This document shows positions 14,780-24,330 of a stretch of 64,000 nucleotides of DNA, in pieces. The position numbers and the translations under genes are program-made. The DNA is from Acidilobaceae archaeon. Lineage in GTDB: Archaea > Thermoproteota > Thermoprotei_A > Sulfolobales > Acidilobaceae. The notes under the pieces are model-generated. The model was not told the origin of the DNA and did no database searches. It saw only the letters and a list, made by a program, of their open reading frames with translations. Numbering within the stretch: the stretch's first letter is position 1; every line of letters begins with the position of its first letter. Location of the stretch: contig JALVZQ010000002.1 in the NCBI GenBank assembly GCA_027037535.1, positions 1 through 64,000 of the forward strand. The letters run 5' to 3'.

Positions 14780-16066
14780 ATGAACAAAAACTTGGCGATA
14801 GCTCTCGCAGTGGTTATAATAATCATAATCGCTGCTGTACCCATACTAATGAAGCAGGGTGGAGGAGAAGAAACCACTGAAGAATATGGAACGATCAAAA
14901 TCGGTATGACCATTAGCCTCCAAGGAAAATACCAGACAGAGGGCAAACAGGCGCTCTGCGGAGTTGAGGCAGCGATAAAGTGGTACAATGACAACGGAGG
15001 TATCGAAGTAAACGGCAAAAAATACAAGTTAGAGCTCAAATACTATGACGACCAGTCGAAGAAGGAACTAGTACAGAGCTACTACGCCGACCTAGTAACA
15101 AAGGACAAGGTCAACTTCCTCCTAGCACCCTACAGCTCGGGACTCACACTAGCAGCAGCACCCATCAGCCAACAGTATGGAATCATAATGATCAGCCATG
15201 GCGGAGCAAGCGACAAGATCTTCAGCCAAGGATTCCAATACGTAGTCCAAGTACTAACACCCGCAAGCAAATACTTCGAGTCCTCACTCAAACTAGTAAA
15301 AGAACAAATCCCCGACGCAAAGATAGCCTTCATCTATGAGAACAGTGCATTCAGCAACGCAGTAATGCAAGGAGCAAGCCAGATAGCCCAGCAGTACGGT
15401 CTACAAGTAGTATACAACAACACCTATGAAAAGGGACAGACAGAATTCACAAGCCTAGTCCAGGAAGCTAAGCAAGCAGGAGCAAACGTCCTCATAGGAG
15501 GAGGACACTTCGAGGACGGACAAATACTAATCAACACAGCATACAACAACGGCTGGCACCTAAAGTTCATAAGCATACTGGTAGCACCAGCACAGCCAGA
15601 GTTCGCGCAAGCAGTAGGAGACGCAGCGATAGGAGTAGCAGCACCAGCACAGTGGCACGTAAAAGCATCATACTCGCCTGACAATGTACCAAGCGGATAT
15701 GTATGGGCTGGTCCAACCAAGGAAGAGTGGCTCCAAGCATTCCACGAAGTATGCCCCGATATAGAAACACCCGCCTACCAGGCAGCAGAAGCAGGTGCAG
15801 CAATAGTATTCCTCGTTGAGGGAATAAAAAGTGCAAATAGCCTAGACAACCAGGCAGTAAGACAAGCAATGAACAATTTAGCAATCTATACATTCTTCGG
15901 ACCACTAAAGATAGACCCAGATACAGGTAAGCAAATAGCACACCCGATGATCGTGATACAATGGCAGGAACAGAATGGCCAACTAGTACAAGAGATAATC
16001 TATCCGCCGGACTCAGCTACTGCACAGCCACTAATAGCGCCCGCAGTCTGGTGGCCAACCGGCTAA
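14780..16066 (+). CDS. livK: Branched-chain amino acid ABC transporter substrate-binding protein
   Basis: 428 residues from ATG 14780, chosen because GAGGTG stands 7 nt upstream (a GTG at 14771 lies inside that site). N-terminal membrane anchor NLAIALAVVIIIIIAAVPIL without a lipobox Cys, so it is tethered by an uncleaved or signal-peptide helix rather than lipid. Then a type I periplasmic-binding fold: KIGMTISLQGKYQTEG, LLAPYSSGLTLAAAP, AFIYENSAFSNAV. It captures branched-chain or other amino acids outside the cell for the LivHMGF complex encoded downstream. Codon use (CTA, ATA, GGA) suggests high expression. Confidence 0.92.
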   Translation: MNKNLAIALAVVIIIIIAAVPILMKQGGGEETTEEYGTIKIGMTISLQGKYQTEGKQALCGVEAAIKWYNDNGGIEVNGKKYKLELKYYDDQSKKELVQSYYADLVTKDKVNFLLAPYSSGLTLAAAPISQQYGIIMISHGGASDKIFSQGFQYVVQVLTPASKYFESSLKLVKEQIPDAKIAFIYENSAFSNAVMQGASQIAQQYGLQVVYNNTYEKGQTEFTSLVQEAKQAGANVLIGGGHFEDGQILINTAYNNGWHLKFISILVAPAQPEFAQAVGDAAIGVAAPAQWHVKASYSPDNVPSGYVWAGPTKEEWLQAFHEVCPDIETPAYQAAEAGAAIVFLVEGIKSANSLDNQAVRQAMNNLAIYTFFGPLKIDPDTGKQIAHPMIVIQWQEQNGQLVQEIIYPPDSATAQPLIAPAVWWPTG

Positions 16067-16240
16067 GCTCCTTTCACGGAATCCTAGCTTTTTCCCTCAA
16101 CAATATATTTATAACAATCTTTTTATTGTTTAATAACCCCTAAGTCTAGTTCACTCTATGAAAGATGGGAAAACACAGAGTCAAAACTGGAGGAATCCAA
16201 TATTGAACCCCTTCATTCGTGATTGGAGGTGTAAAACACT
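16067..16240 (+). promoter_or_regulatory. livK-livH intergenic: T-rich terminator and second promoter candidate
   Basis: 174 bp between the binding-protein gene and the permease genes. It holds T runs (CTTTTTCCC at 16088, CTTTTTATTG at 16120), which are archaeal-type terminators. AT-rich TATA-like sequences stand near 16104-16113, and a strong GGAGGTG lies 9 nt before the livH start. Partial termination here would make more binding protein than permease, as is common for ABC importers (inference). Confidence 0.4.
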
Positions 16241-17155
16241 ATGGAGTTCATAAGCAACATAATATACGGACTAATATATGGTGCAATACTAGGCGCCGTA
16301 GCCAGCGGCCTTACACTCATCTGGGGAGTAATGAAAGTAGTAAACTTAGCCCACGGACACCTAGCAGTACTAGGAGCATTCCTAGCAGTAATATTCTATA
16401 AATACACGCCGATAACAATCGACCCCTCTCTAAGCCCTATCATAGCGTTCATCATAGGAGCCCTCTTCGGAATATTCTTCTACTATACGTCACTACACGT
16501 CATCGTAGGAAAAGCAGAGACAATGACCCTCAAGGTAGAGATGAGCAGCCTTCTATCAACATTCGGCTTCGGAGTAGCACTCTACGGACTCCTCTACTAT
16601 GGTAGTGCTCAAGGCTGGTATCTACAATTCGAAGGACTAACAGGCTGGACAATACAAGTAGGAGGAAAACCCTACTTCGAGATACTAGGAGTATCAATAC
16701 AGTATAGCTGGCTTGTAGGATTATTCTACGCAGTAATACTAATAGCCCTAGTCGAACTATTCCTGAGAAAAACCGTCTGGGGACTAGCAATAAGAGCGGT
16801 AGCACAGGACTCACGGGCAGTGGCACTTACAGGATACGATCCTGTAAAGGTCAAGCTCCTAACAACAGTCCTATCGACTGCAATGGCTCTAAGCGCAGGC
16901 GCAATATTCACACTCTACATACAGAACGGTATAAACCCCGACCTAGAACACTTCCTAGCCCCACTAAGCTTCGTCATAGTAGTACTAGGAGGCCTAGGCA
17001 GCGTTATAGGAACATTTATCGGAGGCCTCATCATCGGACTAGCCTATGGCATAACGATGGCATTAACCGGCACCCAAGCAATAGCACTCTCCGTATCCTT
17101 CGTTATCCTAGTAGTAATCCTACTCGTAAAGCCACAGGGACTGTTCGGAAGGTGA
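16241..17155 (+). CDS. livH: Branched-chain amino acid ABC transporter permease LivH
   Basis: 304 residues, about eight membrane helices. Family signatures are GLTLIWGVMKVVNLAHGHL near the N terminus, IRAVAQDSRAVALTGYDPVKVK in the cytoplasmic loop that contacts the ATPase (about 185-206), and LGGLGSVIGTFIGGLIIGL. Forms the translocation channel with LivM. ATG start behind GGAGGTG. First gene of a tight four-gene run (livH-M-G-F). Confidence 0.94.
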   Translation: MEFISNIIYGLIYGAILGAVASGLTLIWGVMKVVNLAHGHLAVLGAFLAVIFYKYTPITIDPSLSPIIAFIIGALFGIFFYYTSLHVIVGKAETMTLKVEMSSLLSTFGFGVALYGLLYYGSAQGWYLQFEGLTGWTIQVGGKPYFEILGVSIQYSWLVGLFYAVILIALVELFLRKTVWGLAIRAVAQDSRAVALTGYDPVKVKLLTTVLSTAMALSAGAIFTLYIQNGINPDLEHFLAPLSFVIVVLGGLGSVIGTFIGGLIIGLAYGITMALTGTQAIALSVSFVILVVILLVKPQGLFGR

Positions 17156-17164
17156 ATAGCCGTG

Positions 17165-18154
17165 ATGGAGATAACAAAGTACCTCAAGAAGCCCTCATCC
17201 TACATCATGTGGCTACTCATCATAGTATTCGGTATTGTCGGAGTACAATACTATGCAGGATACATCAGTGCATCCACCGCAGCAATATTTATGGACCTAA
17301 TGAAGTTCATCGGCATAGCATTAAGCCTTGCAGTAATAATGAGCTACACAGGATACGTAAGCTTCGGACATGTAGTATTCTTCGGAATAGGAGGATTCTT
17401 CACAGCATACGAACTAAGCAAGTACTCGCAACAAATACTCCAAGGCGGCAACCCCTACACTATATTCCTAATGGGCATGCTGATAGGAGTAGGACTCTCA
17501 GTACTCCTAGCGGCAACAGTGGGAGCAGCCGTGCTAAGGCTCAGAGGAGCATTCTTCGCAATAGCAACCATAGGCCTAGACTACGTCATCCTCTACCTAG
17601 AAATGACCTATAAAGGTGGAGCAGGAGGAGGAGAAATATACTTCAACGTGTCGAGACCAAGGTTCCTCGAAGAAACATACTTCGTCTTCTTCATAGCGTT
17701 CGTAATAACACTAATCATAGCATACATTGTAAAAGTCTCCAAGTTCGGCTACGGACTCGCAGCGATAAGAGAAGACGAAGACGCAGCAGAAGTAATAGGA
17801 GTAGACACGGTAAGATACAAGATCTACGCATTCATGATAGCCGCAGGGCTCGCAGCCATCTGGGGAAGCGTATACAGCTGGAGACAATTCAACTTCACTC
17901 CAGAAAACTTCAGCCTAGGTATAAGCGTAGACATGATCGTGATGAATGTTATCGGAGGACTAGGAACATTCATAGGACCAATAATAGGAGCATTCATATA
18001 CTACATAATCTATAGACTAACAAACACCTACTTGCCACAGCTAGCATACATTATACTTGGAATCATAGTCGTCGCGGTAGTATCATTCCTACCAGAAGGA
18101 GTAGCAGGACTCATTCGATCAAAATTCCCTAACCTAAGAAAATACTTCGAATAG
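17165..18154 (+). CDS. livM: Branched-chain amino acid ABC transporter permease LivM
   Basis: About 329 residues from ATG 17165 (a GTG one codon earlier is possible). Nine to ten hydrophobic helices. LivM hallmarks are SYTGYVSFGHVVFFGIGGFF, LRLRGAFFAIATIGL, the ATPase-contact loop GLAAIREDEDAAEVIGVDTVRYK, and NVIGGLGTFIGPIIGAF. It starts 9 bp after livH, so the pair is co-translated and makes the heterodimeric channel. Confidence 0.94.
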   Translation: MEITKYLKKPSSYIMWLLIIVFGIVGVQYYAGYISASTAAIFMDLMKFIGIALSLAVIMSYTGYVSFGHVVFFGIGGFFTAYELSKYSQQILQGGNPYTIFLMGMLIGVGLSVLLAATVGAAVLRLRGAFFAIATIGLDYVILYLEMTYKGGAGGGEIYFNVSRPRFLEETYFVFFIAFVITLIIAYIVKVSKFGYGLAAIREDEDAAEVIGVDTVRYKIYAFMIAAGLAAIWGSVYSWRQFNFTPENFSLGISVDMIVMNVIGGLGTFIGPIIGAFIYYIIYRLTNTYLPQLAYIILGIIVVAVVSFLPEGVAGLIRSKFPNLRKYFE

Positions 18155-18170
18155 CCGGGGTGGAACAGAG

Positions 18171-18953
18171 ATGGCGGAAGGAGATATTGTAATTCTCAGG
18201 GTCGAGAAAGTCACTAAAAGATTCGGAGGGCTCGTAGCTCTATCAGACGTAAGCTTCGAAGTAAACCAAGGAGAAATACTAGGACTGATAGGCCCCAACG
18301 GAGCAGGAAAAACAACGCTCTTCAACGTTATAACAGGAGTCTACAAGCCAGAAGAGGGAAGAGTAATATTCAAGAACAAAGACATAACCGGGCTAAGACC
18401 CCATAAGATTGCAAGAATGGGAATAGCTAGAACCCACCAAATAGTCAAGCCCTTCGGAGACCTAACAGTACTAGAAAACACTATGATAGGAGCCCTATAT
18501 GGGAGAAGACACGGCCATATAACAGAGGAAGAGGCAAGAGACATTGCACTAGACATACTTGAATTCGTAGGACTAAAAGAAAAAGCAGATCTCCCAGCCA
18601 GAATACTAAACATCCAGGAGAAGAAAAGACTAGAGCTCGCAAGAGCCCTAGCAGAGGAACCAGAACTACTCCTACTAGACGAGGTACTCGCCGGACTAAA
18701 CCCAAGCGAAGTAGCAAAAATGCTGGACCTACTAAGGAAGATCCGGTCAGAAAAGAATGTAACAATGATAATGATAGAGCACGTAATGCACGCTGTAATG
18801 AACCTAGCAGACAGGATCGTAGTACTCCATTTCGGAAGAAAGATAGCAGAAGGAACGCCCGAGGAAGTGGCAAGCAATCCAGAAGTAATAACAGCATATT
18901 TAGGAGACCCAGAAATGGCCCTCAAATTCGTCAAATCGCTGAAAAAGGGGTGA
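18171..18953 (+). CDS. livG: Branched-chain amino acid ABC transporter ATPase LivG
   Basis: 260 residues. Walker A GPNGAGKTT (41-49), Q-loop region TGLRPHKIARMGIARTHQI, Walker B ELLLLDEVLAGLN, and H-loop MIEHVMHAV. The signature motif is odd: where LivG proteins usually have a Gly-Gln pair before RRLE, this one reads ARILNIQEKKRLELARAL, without the Gly-Gly/Gly-Gln. It should power transport as a dimer with LivF, whose signature is canonical. The last base pairs overlap livF by 4 nt (GTGA). Confidence 0.92.
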   Translation: MAEGDIVILRVEKVTKRFGGLVALSDVSFEVNQGEILGLIGPNGAGKTTLFNVITGVYKPEEGRVIFKNKDITGLRPHKIARMGIARTHQIVKPFGDLTVLENTMIGALYGRRHGHITEEEARDIALDILEFVGLKEKADLPARILNIQEKKRLELARALAEEPELLLLDEVLAGLNPSEVAKMLDLLRKIRSEKNVTMIMIEHVMHAVMNLADRIVVLHFGRKIAEGTPEEVASNPEVITAYLGDPEMALKFVKSLKKG

Positions 18954-19675
18954 TCGCAGTGACGTACGTGCTTGAATTAGAAAAACTAGAATCAGGATAT
19001 GGAGAAACCCAAGTACTCTTTGGAGTAAATCTCAAGGCCAGGAAAGGACAAATAACAGCACTACTCGGAAGCAACGGAGCCGGAAAATCAACAACACTAT
19101 GGACAATAATGGGAATAGTCAAGCCCTGGGGAGGCAAAATACTGTTCAACGGAGAAGACGTAACCATGCTACCACCCTATAAGAAAGTCAATATTGGCAT
19201 GACACTAGTGCCAGAAGGAAGAAGACTATGGCCACAACTAACAGTAGAGGAGCACCTAATTATGGCAGCAAGCATCCCAAGAAGCAAGGAGAGGGCACAA
19301 GAAATACTAGAAATGGTCTACCAACTATTCCCCCGACTCAAAGAGAGAAGAAACCAGCTAGCAGGCACCTTGAGCGGTGGAGAACAACAAATGCTAGCAA
19401 TTGCAAGAGGACTCATGCTAAACCCAGTACTATTCATGCTTGACGAGCCCAGCCTGGGACTAGCGCCCAAACTAGTACAAGAAATAGCCGAGACGATCAG
19501 CAAGCTCAGGGATGAATGGAAGCTAACCGTACTGCTTGTAGAGCAAAACATACACATGAGCATGCAAATAGCAGACTATGCCTACATCATCGAGAACGGT
19601 CGCATAGTTCTTGAAGGAACAGTAGACGAGCTCAAAGAGAACCCAATGGTTAAAAAAGCATATCTCGGACTCTAA
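18950..19675 (+). CDS. livF: Branched-chain amino acid ABC transporter ATPase LivF
   Basis: 241 residues. Walker A LLGSNGAGKST (38-48), canonical signature LSGGEQQMLAIARG, Walker B VLFMLDEPSLGLAP, H-loop LLVEQNIHMSM. GTG start overlapping the livG stop (GTGA); a GTG three codons later is also possible. Terminal gene of the operon; a T-rich stretch follows (TTGTTTCCCC, TTTGTTTTCC near 19678-19720). With LivG it forms the ATPase pair of the importer. Confidence 0.94.
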   Translation: MIAVTYVLELEKLESGYGETQVLFGVNLKARKGQITALLGSNGAGKSTTLWTIMGIVKPWGGKILFNGEDVTMLPPYKKVNIGMTLVPEGRRLWPQLTVEEHLIMAASIPRSKERAQEILEMVYQLFPRLKERRNQLAGTLSGGEQQMLAIARGLMLNPVLFMLDEPSLGLAPKLVQEIAETISKLRDEWKLTVLLVEQNIHMSMQIADYAYIIENGRIVLEGTVDELKENPMVKKAYLGL

Positions 19676-19737
19676 CCCTTGTTTCCCCACTGTATCTTTA
19701 CATGGATTCTCTTTGTTTTCCCGTAGCCTATCAAATC

Positions 19738-21273
19738 CTACTTGTAGAGTGATATCTTAGGATACGGCACATATACCTTTTCCCCTGCGGCCTCAAAGTC
19801 CACCTGAAGAAACCTCATGTTCTCCTTGTGGTATCTCCCACGCGTCAGCAATCGAACCAATACCACTAGCTGTAAGAAGTAGTACATTGCCTCGTCATAG
19901 CTAAGATCCCGTACCCGCATAGCCATTTCTTCACATGATGGGCTATCTACCAATACTATGTCTGTACCGGCAAGCATAGGGTGAATCTTCCATAGCCTAT
20001 ATGCTCCTATGTCTCGTGTCACTATGATACTTTTTGATAGTAGAAATGGATCCATCATTGGTAGAACTGCCTCACACTTATGGGCCATATGGGATGAAAC
20101 CAGCTCTCCCCTGCCACTAATTAATAATTCTTCGAGACCCATGTATGCCGCGAGATCTATGAACACGTCTCCGTACTCATGTGCTTTAGCGCTCTCAGAA
20201 TATATGGCTGAAACCTCATAGAATATACAGTAGGGGACTAAGACCTCTATACCCTTATATGCTATATTGTGGACCCCGGCATACATCATGTTAGAATCAA
20301 CAAGCAGGGACTTACCACTCCCCCTAGCTAAATCTTCTAGCTTTCTACCAGCCACTCTTGAGCTACATGAAGCACCGGAGCATTCAACTATTCTCGGCAT
20401 GGAAAGGCCGCTTATATAGATTAGTTGTCTAAAAGCGTTACGTCTATGGGTTTTTAGTCTTCCATGGATCTTTAGTTGGCCCCATAGCGAATCCATGAAC
20501 CTACAAACTTCACTCGTCAAGTTTCCGAGAGCTTCTATGAATTCCCGCTCGTCGTGTATAGGTAGGATGAAGTCTATGGCTTCACCCATGTAGTCGCTTG
20601 AGAGAGCTAAGCGGAACGATGCTTCATGTGGCTTGATATCATCTAGCGATAGTCTTTGTGTAGGTCCGGGAATAACCGTCTTAAGAGCCACATTTATCCT
20701 CCTAGACAGTTCAGCTATTGCACAGCGTAGAGGCGGTAGTCCTGGCTTGCCCTTGCTAATAGAACATAAATTTTCTAGGTTTTGGTATCTGTTGGCAAGG
20801 CCTTTAGTACACGGTATCTTACACTTGAATCCTTTCTTCTTGGGAAGTACTACGGATCCAGGAATATACGGGTACTCGAGACCTTTCCATAGAAGGCCTG
20901 GCTCATACATGTACCAAGTCTCCGGAATCTTGCTTATTTCGCTCTCCCTAAGAGCATTGAGGAATCTGCTTAGGATCACCCAGCTATGAGGCAAGGCAAC
21001 TATGACGCTATTGGTTTCATCACTCACTAGTTCCTTAATCCTGTCGATGGGAGTTACATCATCGCTCATAACAATAATGTTACATCCGGAACAGCCCTCA
21101 AGCCTCCTATCGATTTCTGAGAGTTCTTTCTCTAGAACGGGCAGCGATTCTTCACTTGAGAAAATATAGAAGTGGTGCTCACTCTCTGGAAAGAATTCGA
21201 GCAGTCTAAGTATGTATCCTTTTAGACCCTCCGCGAGCTCCTTCCTATGACCTACGAAAACCAACACGTTCAA
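19738..21273 (-). CDS. Large protein with N-terminal Rossmann-like region and C-terminal PIN nuclease domain
   Basis: 511 residues, no family recognised with certainty. Residues about 320-440 fit a PIN nuclease: LLVDSNMMYAG (Asp326), IFYEVSAIY (Glu353), MDPFLLSKSIIVTRDIGAYR (Asp408, Asp421), with all acidic positions kept. Residues 1-115 alternate strands and helices (MNVLVFVGHRK, HHFYIFSSEES, NIIVMSDD, SVIVALPHSW) like a Rossmann or CARF-type sensor. The middle holds a Cys pair (151/155) and a basic region RLKTHRRNAFRQ. It stands alone between livF and a permease. Nuclease activity is a fair prediction; the trigger and the CARF reading are speculative. Confidence 0.7.
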   Translation of the reverse strand: MNVLVFVGHRKELAEGLKGYILRLLEFFPESEHHFYIFSSEESLPVLEKELSEIDRRLEGCSGCNIIVMSDDVTPIDRIKELVSDETNSVIVALPHSWVILSRFLNALRESEISKIPETWYMYEPGLLWKGLEYPYIPGSVVLPKKKGFKCKIPCTKGLANRYQNLENLCSISKGKPGLPPLRCAIAELSRRINVALKTVIPGPTQRLSLDDIKPHEASFRLALSSDYMGEAIDFILPIHDEREFIEALGNLTSEVCRFMDSLWGQLKIHGRLKTHRRNAFRQLIYISGLSMPRIVECSGASCSSRVAGRKLEDLARGSGKSLLVDSNMMYAGVHNIAYKGIEVLVPYCIFYEVSAIYSESAKAHEYGDVFIDLAAYMGLEELLISGRGELVSSHMAHKCEAVLPMMDPFLLSKSIIVTRDIGAYRLWKIHPMLAGTDIVLVDSPSCEEMAMRVRDLSYDEAMYYFLQLVVLVRLLTRGRYHKENMRFLQVDFEAAGEKVYVPYPKISLYK

Positions 21274-21472
21274 AACCTACACCCTCCTAACGTTGTAAAT
21301 ATCTAGTCTCTACCGGGACCCGAACATGGCCTATACAGCCACTAGCGTCGAAATTCTACTATGTTCAATACGTATTAATATAGTTACTAGAAAGAAAATT
21401 AAGACAAATTAATGTAAATGTGCAATACCACCCAAAAATAAATCCTTAAATAGCATTGTTATGAACTAACGA

Positions 21473-22759
21473 TCACCAATACAACACGTATATTAATCCG
21501 CCCCCAATCAGTGTCGCCATTACGACGGAGGCCAGTACTTTTACAATCACAGGAGAGAACCTTGCATTAAAATATGTTAGTGTAAGGGCTAGACATAGGT
21601 GAACCGGACTAGCCATCACGCCCAGAAAGCCTCCCAGATAGGCGACGGAGAGATAACCCCAGTTGACGCTGCTGCCTATACCTATAACAGCTGCAAGCAA
21701 AGGTATGGCTGTACTAGCAAAGAAGTTCTCTCCTCCTGCCGCCAGTCCAAGTACAAATGGTATAATGTATAGCATTATAGTCAATGGTAATAGATCCTTG
21801 TCTAGTAAATTAGCTGTACTAGTAGCTGCTCCACTATTAATTATCATATTCTTGAACAAAAGACTCTCAAACAATACAATGTGAATTGTAGGCTTTGTAG
21901 CAAGCTTTAGTGCCTCAATCCATCCTTTCCGATCCGGGATCTTGCTAAGAACAGTTAACAAGACGACGATAACAAGTGAGACCAGCATCGGCTCATCAGA
22001 ATACCATGGAATCATAGATGACAATGTCGAACTCATCTCTGTCCTAGATAATATGAAGAGGACAGCCAATAATAGTAAAGGCCAGAAACTCGCCAAGAAT
22101 AATCTAAGTGGATTTTCAATGCTCTTTTTTCCGCATGCTAGTCCGCGGAGCACAAAGTAGGCCATGACCAGGCCTCCAATTATCGCACCAATTGTTCCCG
22201 GCCATGTATGACTCACTACATCTAAAGGATCTATAGCTAGAACTGCAGCTGTAATAACTACGCTCTGGAACAATGGCCATACAGGCACCCATAGATGTCT
22301 AAACCAGTAGTTAATGTATGTCGCGTCTTCGGGTGAAAGTCGGGCTTCCTTGAAAAACTTATCCTTTAACGCTATAGCGCTTACAAGTGCTCCGCCCGGC
22401 ATCGGCATTAATCCTATAATCGCTGGAACACCTAGGAGACTGAACCTACAGCTGACTCCTGAAGTCGATTCTACCAGCCCATCTAGTTTTCCTTGAGCCT
22501 TCATTATACCTGCTAGGAACATGCTGAGAAATATGTATACGAAAACCCGTATATCATTCCAAGAATAGAGGCCAAGGAATGATTTCTCTAGTTCACCAAT
22601 GCTCATAGATAACGCGAAGAATACCACGATGAGAATCACTAGACTATAGTATACGCGGACACCTTTACTACTAGCAACAACTAATAGCGTGTAGCCAAGA
22701 ACAAATGCTAATAGTGGATCGACTAGCTTCACTTCGATCTCATCTCCGCCAGTTGGCAT
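21473..22759 (-). CDS. DUF401 family membrane protein (putative permease)
   Basis: 428 residues with ten or more hydrophobic helices. Diagnostic of DUF401 are LMPMPGGALVSAIAL (about 118-132), the following charged segment with YINYWFRHLWVPVWPLF, and LAAGGENFFASTAIPLL late in the protein. The family belongs with the ArsB/CitM-like permeases, and its substrate is unknown. No obvious operon partner. An AT-rich 200-bp gap separates it from the PIN-domain gene. Confidence 0.85.
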   Translation of the reverse strand: MPTGGDEIEVKLVDPLLAFVLGYTLLVVASSKGVRVYYSLVILIVVFFALSMSIGELEKSFLGLYSWNDIRVFVYIFLSMFLAGIMKAQGKLDGLVESTSGVSCRFSLLGVPAIIGLMPMPGGALVSAIALKDKFFKEARLSPEDATYINYWFRHLWVPVWPLFQSVVITAAVLAIDPLDVVSHTWPGTIGAIIGGLVMAYFVLRGLACGKKSIENPLRLFLASFWPLLLLAVLFILSRTEMSSTLSSMIPWYSDEPMLVSLVIVVLLTVLSKIPDRKGWIEALKLATKPTIHIVLFESLLFKNMIINSGAATSTANLLDKDLLPLTIMLYIIPFVLGLAAGGENFFASTAIPLLAAVIGIGSSVNWGYLSVAYLGGFLGVMASPVHLCLALTLTYFNARFSPVIVKVLASVVMATLIGGGLIYVLYW

Positions 22760-22922
22760 ATTATATATGGTTTATCGCTTCCCTTTATCCAGGGTGAATA
22801 CCTAGGAAACCGATATAGTATTAATATTTGAGTAATAAGAAAATAAAATATATTTTCTAAGGCCCACACGACTCCCACACTAGAACACGGCAAAGCCCGG
22901 CATAAAGAAAGGTGCCCGGACC

Positions 22923-23765
22923 ATGCTCCACACAAAGAAGATCGCAGTAATAGGAGCAGGAAGAATAGGACAAATATTCGTAAGAGAACTATCCAAGTGC
23001 TCATCACAAGTATACGCTACAGCTAGGAGCGAGAAAACCCTAGAAGTAATTAAACAACTCGGGGGAGAACCACTTAGAGACAATAAAAAAGCCGCGGAGA
23101 AAGCAGACATAGTAGTTATAAGTGTAAAGCCCTACCAGTTCCCCAGCATCGTTAACGATCTCAAAGAAACAGTTAAGAACAAAATAGTCGTATCAGTACT
23201 GGCAGGAGTAAACCTCAACACCATAAGAGAAGCATTCCCCAACGCAAAAATCTTCCGGGCAATGCCTAATATAAATGCATTCATAAGAAAAAGCACAACC
23301 GCACTAACATACGATCCCTCCACAAAAGTATCCGAAGAAGATAGAAGACTAATAGAACAATTATTCAAATGTATCGGCTCAGTATACTGGATACCAGAAG
23401 AATACATGAACACCTGGACATCCCTAATAGGAAGCACACCCGCGTTCCTCGCAGAAATAATAGACGCCCTAGTACTAGGAGCGGTTATGACAGGTATGCC
23501 GAGACGCCTGGCACAAGAAGCACTACTAGACGCGGTAAAAGCAACCATAGAGCACCTCCAGACAATACCAGTCCATCCACTCGAGCTAAGAGACGAGGTA
23601 ACTACGCCGGGTGGAACAACAATCTACGGGTTAAAACTACTAGAGGCTAGAGGGGTAAAGGCAGGATTAATGGAAGTAGTCGTGGAAAGTACCAAGAGAG
23701 GTATTGAACTAGGTGTGGCTATAGAGAAGAACATTAAGAAGAGTCTATTGAAGATGAAGAGTTAA
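22923..23765 (+). CDS. proC: Pyrroline-5-carboxylate reductase
   Basis: 280 residues, full length. N-terminal NAD(P) fold with AVIGAGRIG (8-16), VVISVKPYQ before the central helix, and C-terminal dimer domain with the family motif VTTPGGTTIYGL. Catalyses the last step of proline synthesis, pyrroline-5-carboxylate to proline. ATG start with GGTG 10 nt upstream. Convergent with the SpeD-like gene (stops overlap by 4 bp). Codon use is strongly A-ending, as in other core genes here. Confidence 0.94.
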   Translation: MLHTKKIAVIGAGRIGQIFVRELSKCSSQVYATARSEKTLEVIKQLGGEPLRDNKKAAEKADIVVISVKPYQFPSIVNDLKETVKNKIVVSVLAGVNLNTIREAFPNAKIFRAMPNINAFIRKSTTALTYDPSTKVSEEDRRLIEQLFKCIGSVYWIPEEYMNTWTSLIGSTPAFLAEIIDALVLGAVMTGMPRRLAQEALLDAVKATIEHLQTIPVHPLELRDEVTTPGGTTIYGLKLLEARGVKAGLMEVVVESTKRGIELGVAIEKNIKKSLLKMKS

Positions 23766-24160
23766 ACTTGATCTCTCCTGTATTCCCTTATTGATCCTGG
23801 CACTTGGCTTCTATCAGCATAGTGTACACTATAGTATTTTGGCCTAAGACCATGTAATATTACTTCCCATGCCTTCCAGGGATCCGTGTGTTCTCCACAT
23901 GTATAGACGTCTACGGTCGTATAACCATATTCAAGCCATGTATGGATCGCGATATGGCTCTCCAGTACTATTGCTATTATACTTATCCCGCCCTTCTTAC
24001 CTGGAACCACCCAGGTTCGTAGATCTAGTAGGGTGGCCCCCGAAGCCTTTACAGCTTCTAATACTAGGTTCTTCAGGTATTCTTCGTCGCTGGCGATCTC
24101 TTCTGGTACTCCATAGAGACTCCCATAGACGTGTTTTCCTACTATTATGTCTGGGGCCAC
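23762..24160 (-). CDS. speD: SpeD-like pyruvoyl decarboxylase (S-adenosylmethionine or arginine decarboxylase)
   Basis: 132 residues. The self-cleaving site LESHIAIHTW (Ser68 becomes the pyruvoyl group), His73 and Cys88 in YTCGEHTDPWKAW are present, with the crenarchaeal KHVYGSLYG N terminus. In Crenarchaeota two near-identical paralogues of this fold decarboxylate S-adenosylmethionine or arginine, so the substrate cannot be settled here. Either way it serves polyamine synthesis. GTG start directly behind GGAGG. The MTA phosphorylase 1.7 kb away recycles the by-product of the SAM-dependent route. Confidence 0.9.
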   Translation of the reverse strand: MAPDIIVGKHVYGSLYGVPEEIASDEEYLKNLVLEAVKASGATLLDLRTWVVPGKKGGISIIAIVLESHIAIHTWLEYGYTTVDVYTCGEHTDPWKAWEVILHGLRPKYYSVHYADRSQVPGSIREYRRDQV

Positions 24161-24330
24161 CCTCCATCACCCTTATCGGCAAGCTTTTCTAAAGCGTAAT
24201 ATCTTGGATTTCATTCCGTTCAATAATGTTTCGGAGTTTAAAAGTGTAATTCAGCGAAAATAAAGAAGATTTAAGCAGAAAATAGCCCCTCTACGGTAAT
24301 AATTTATAGATTATCAGGATTCCTACGATC

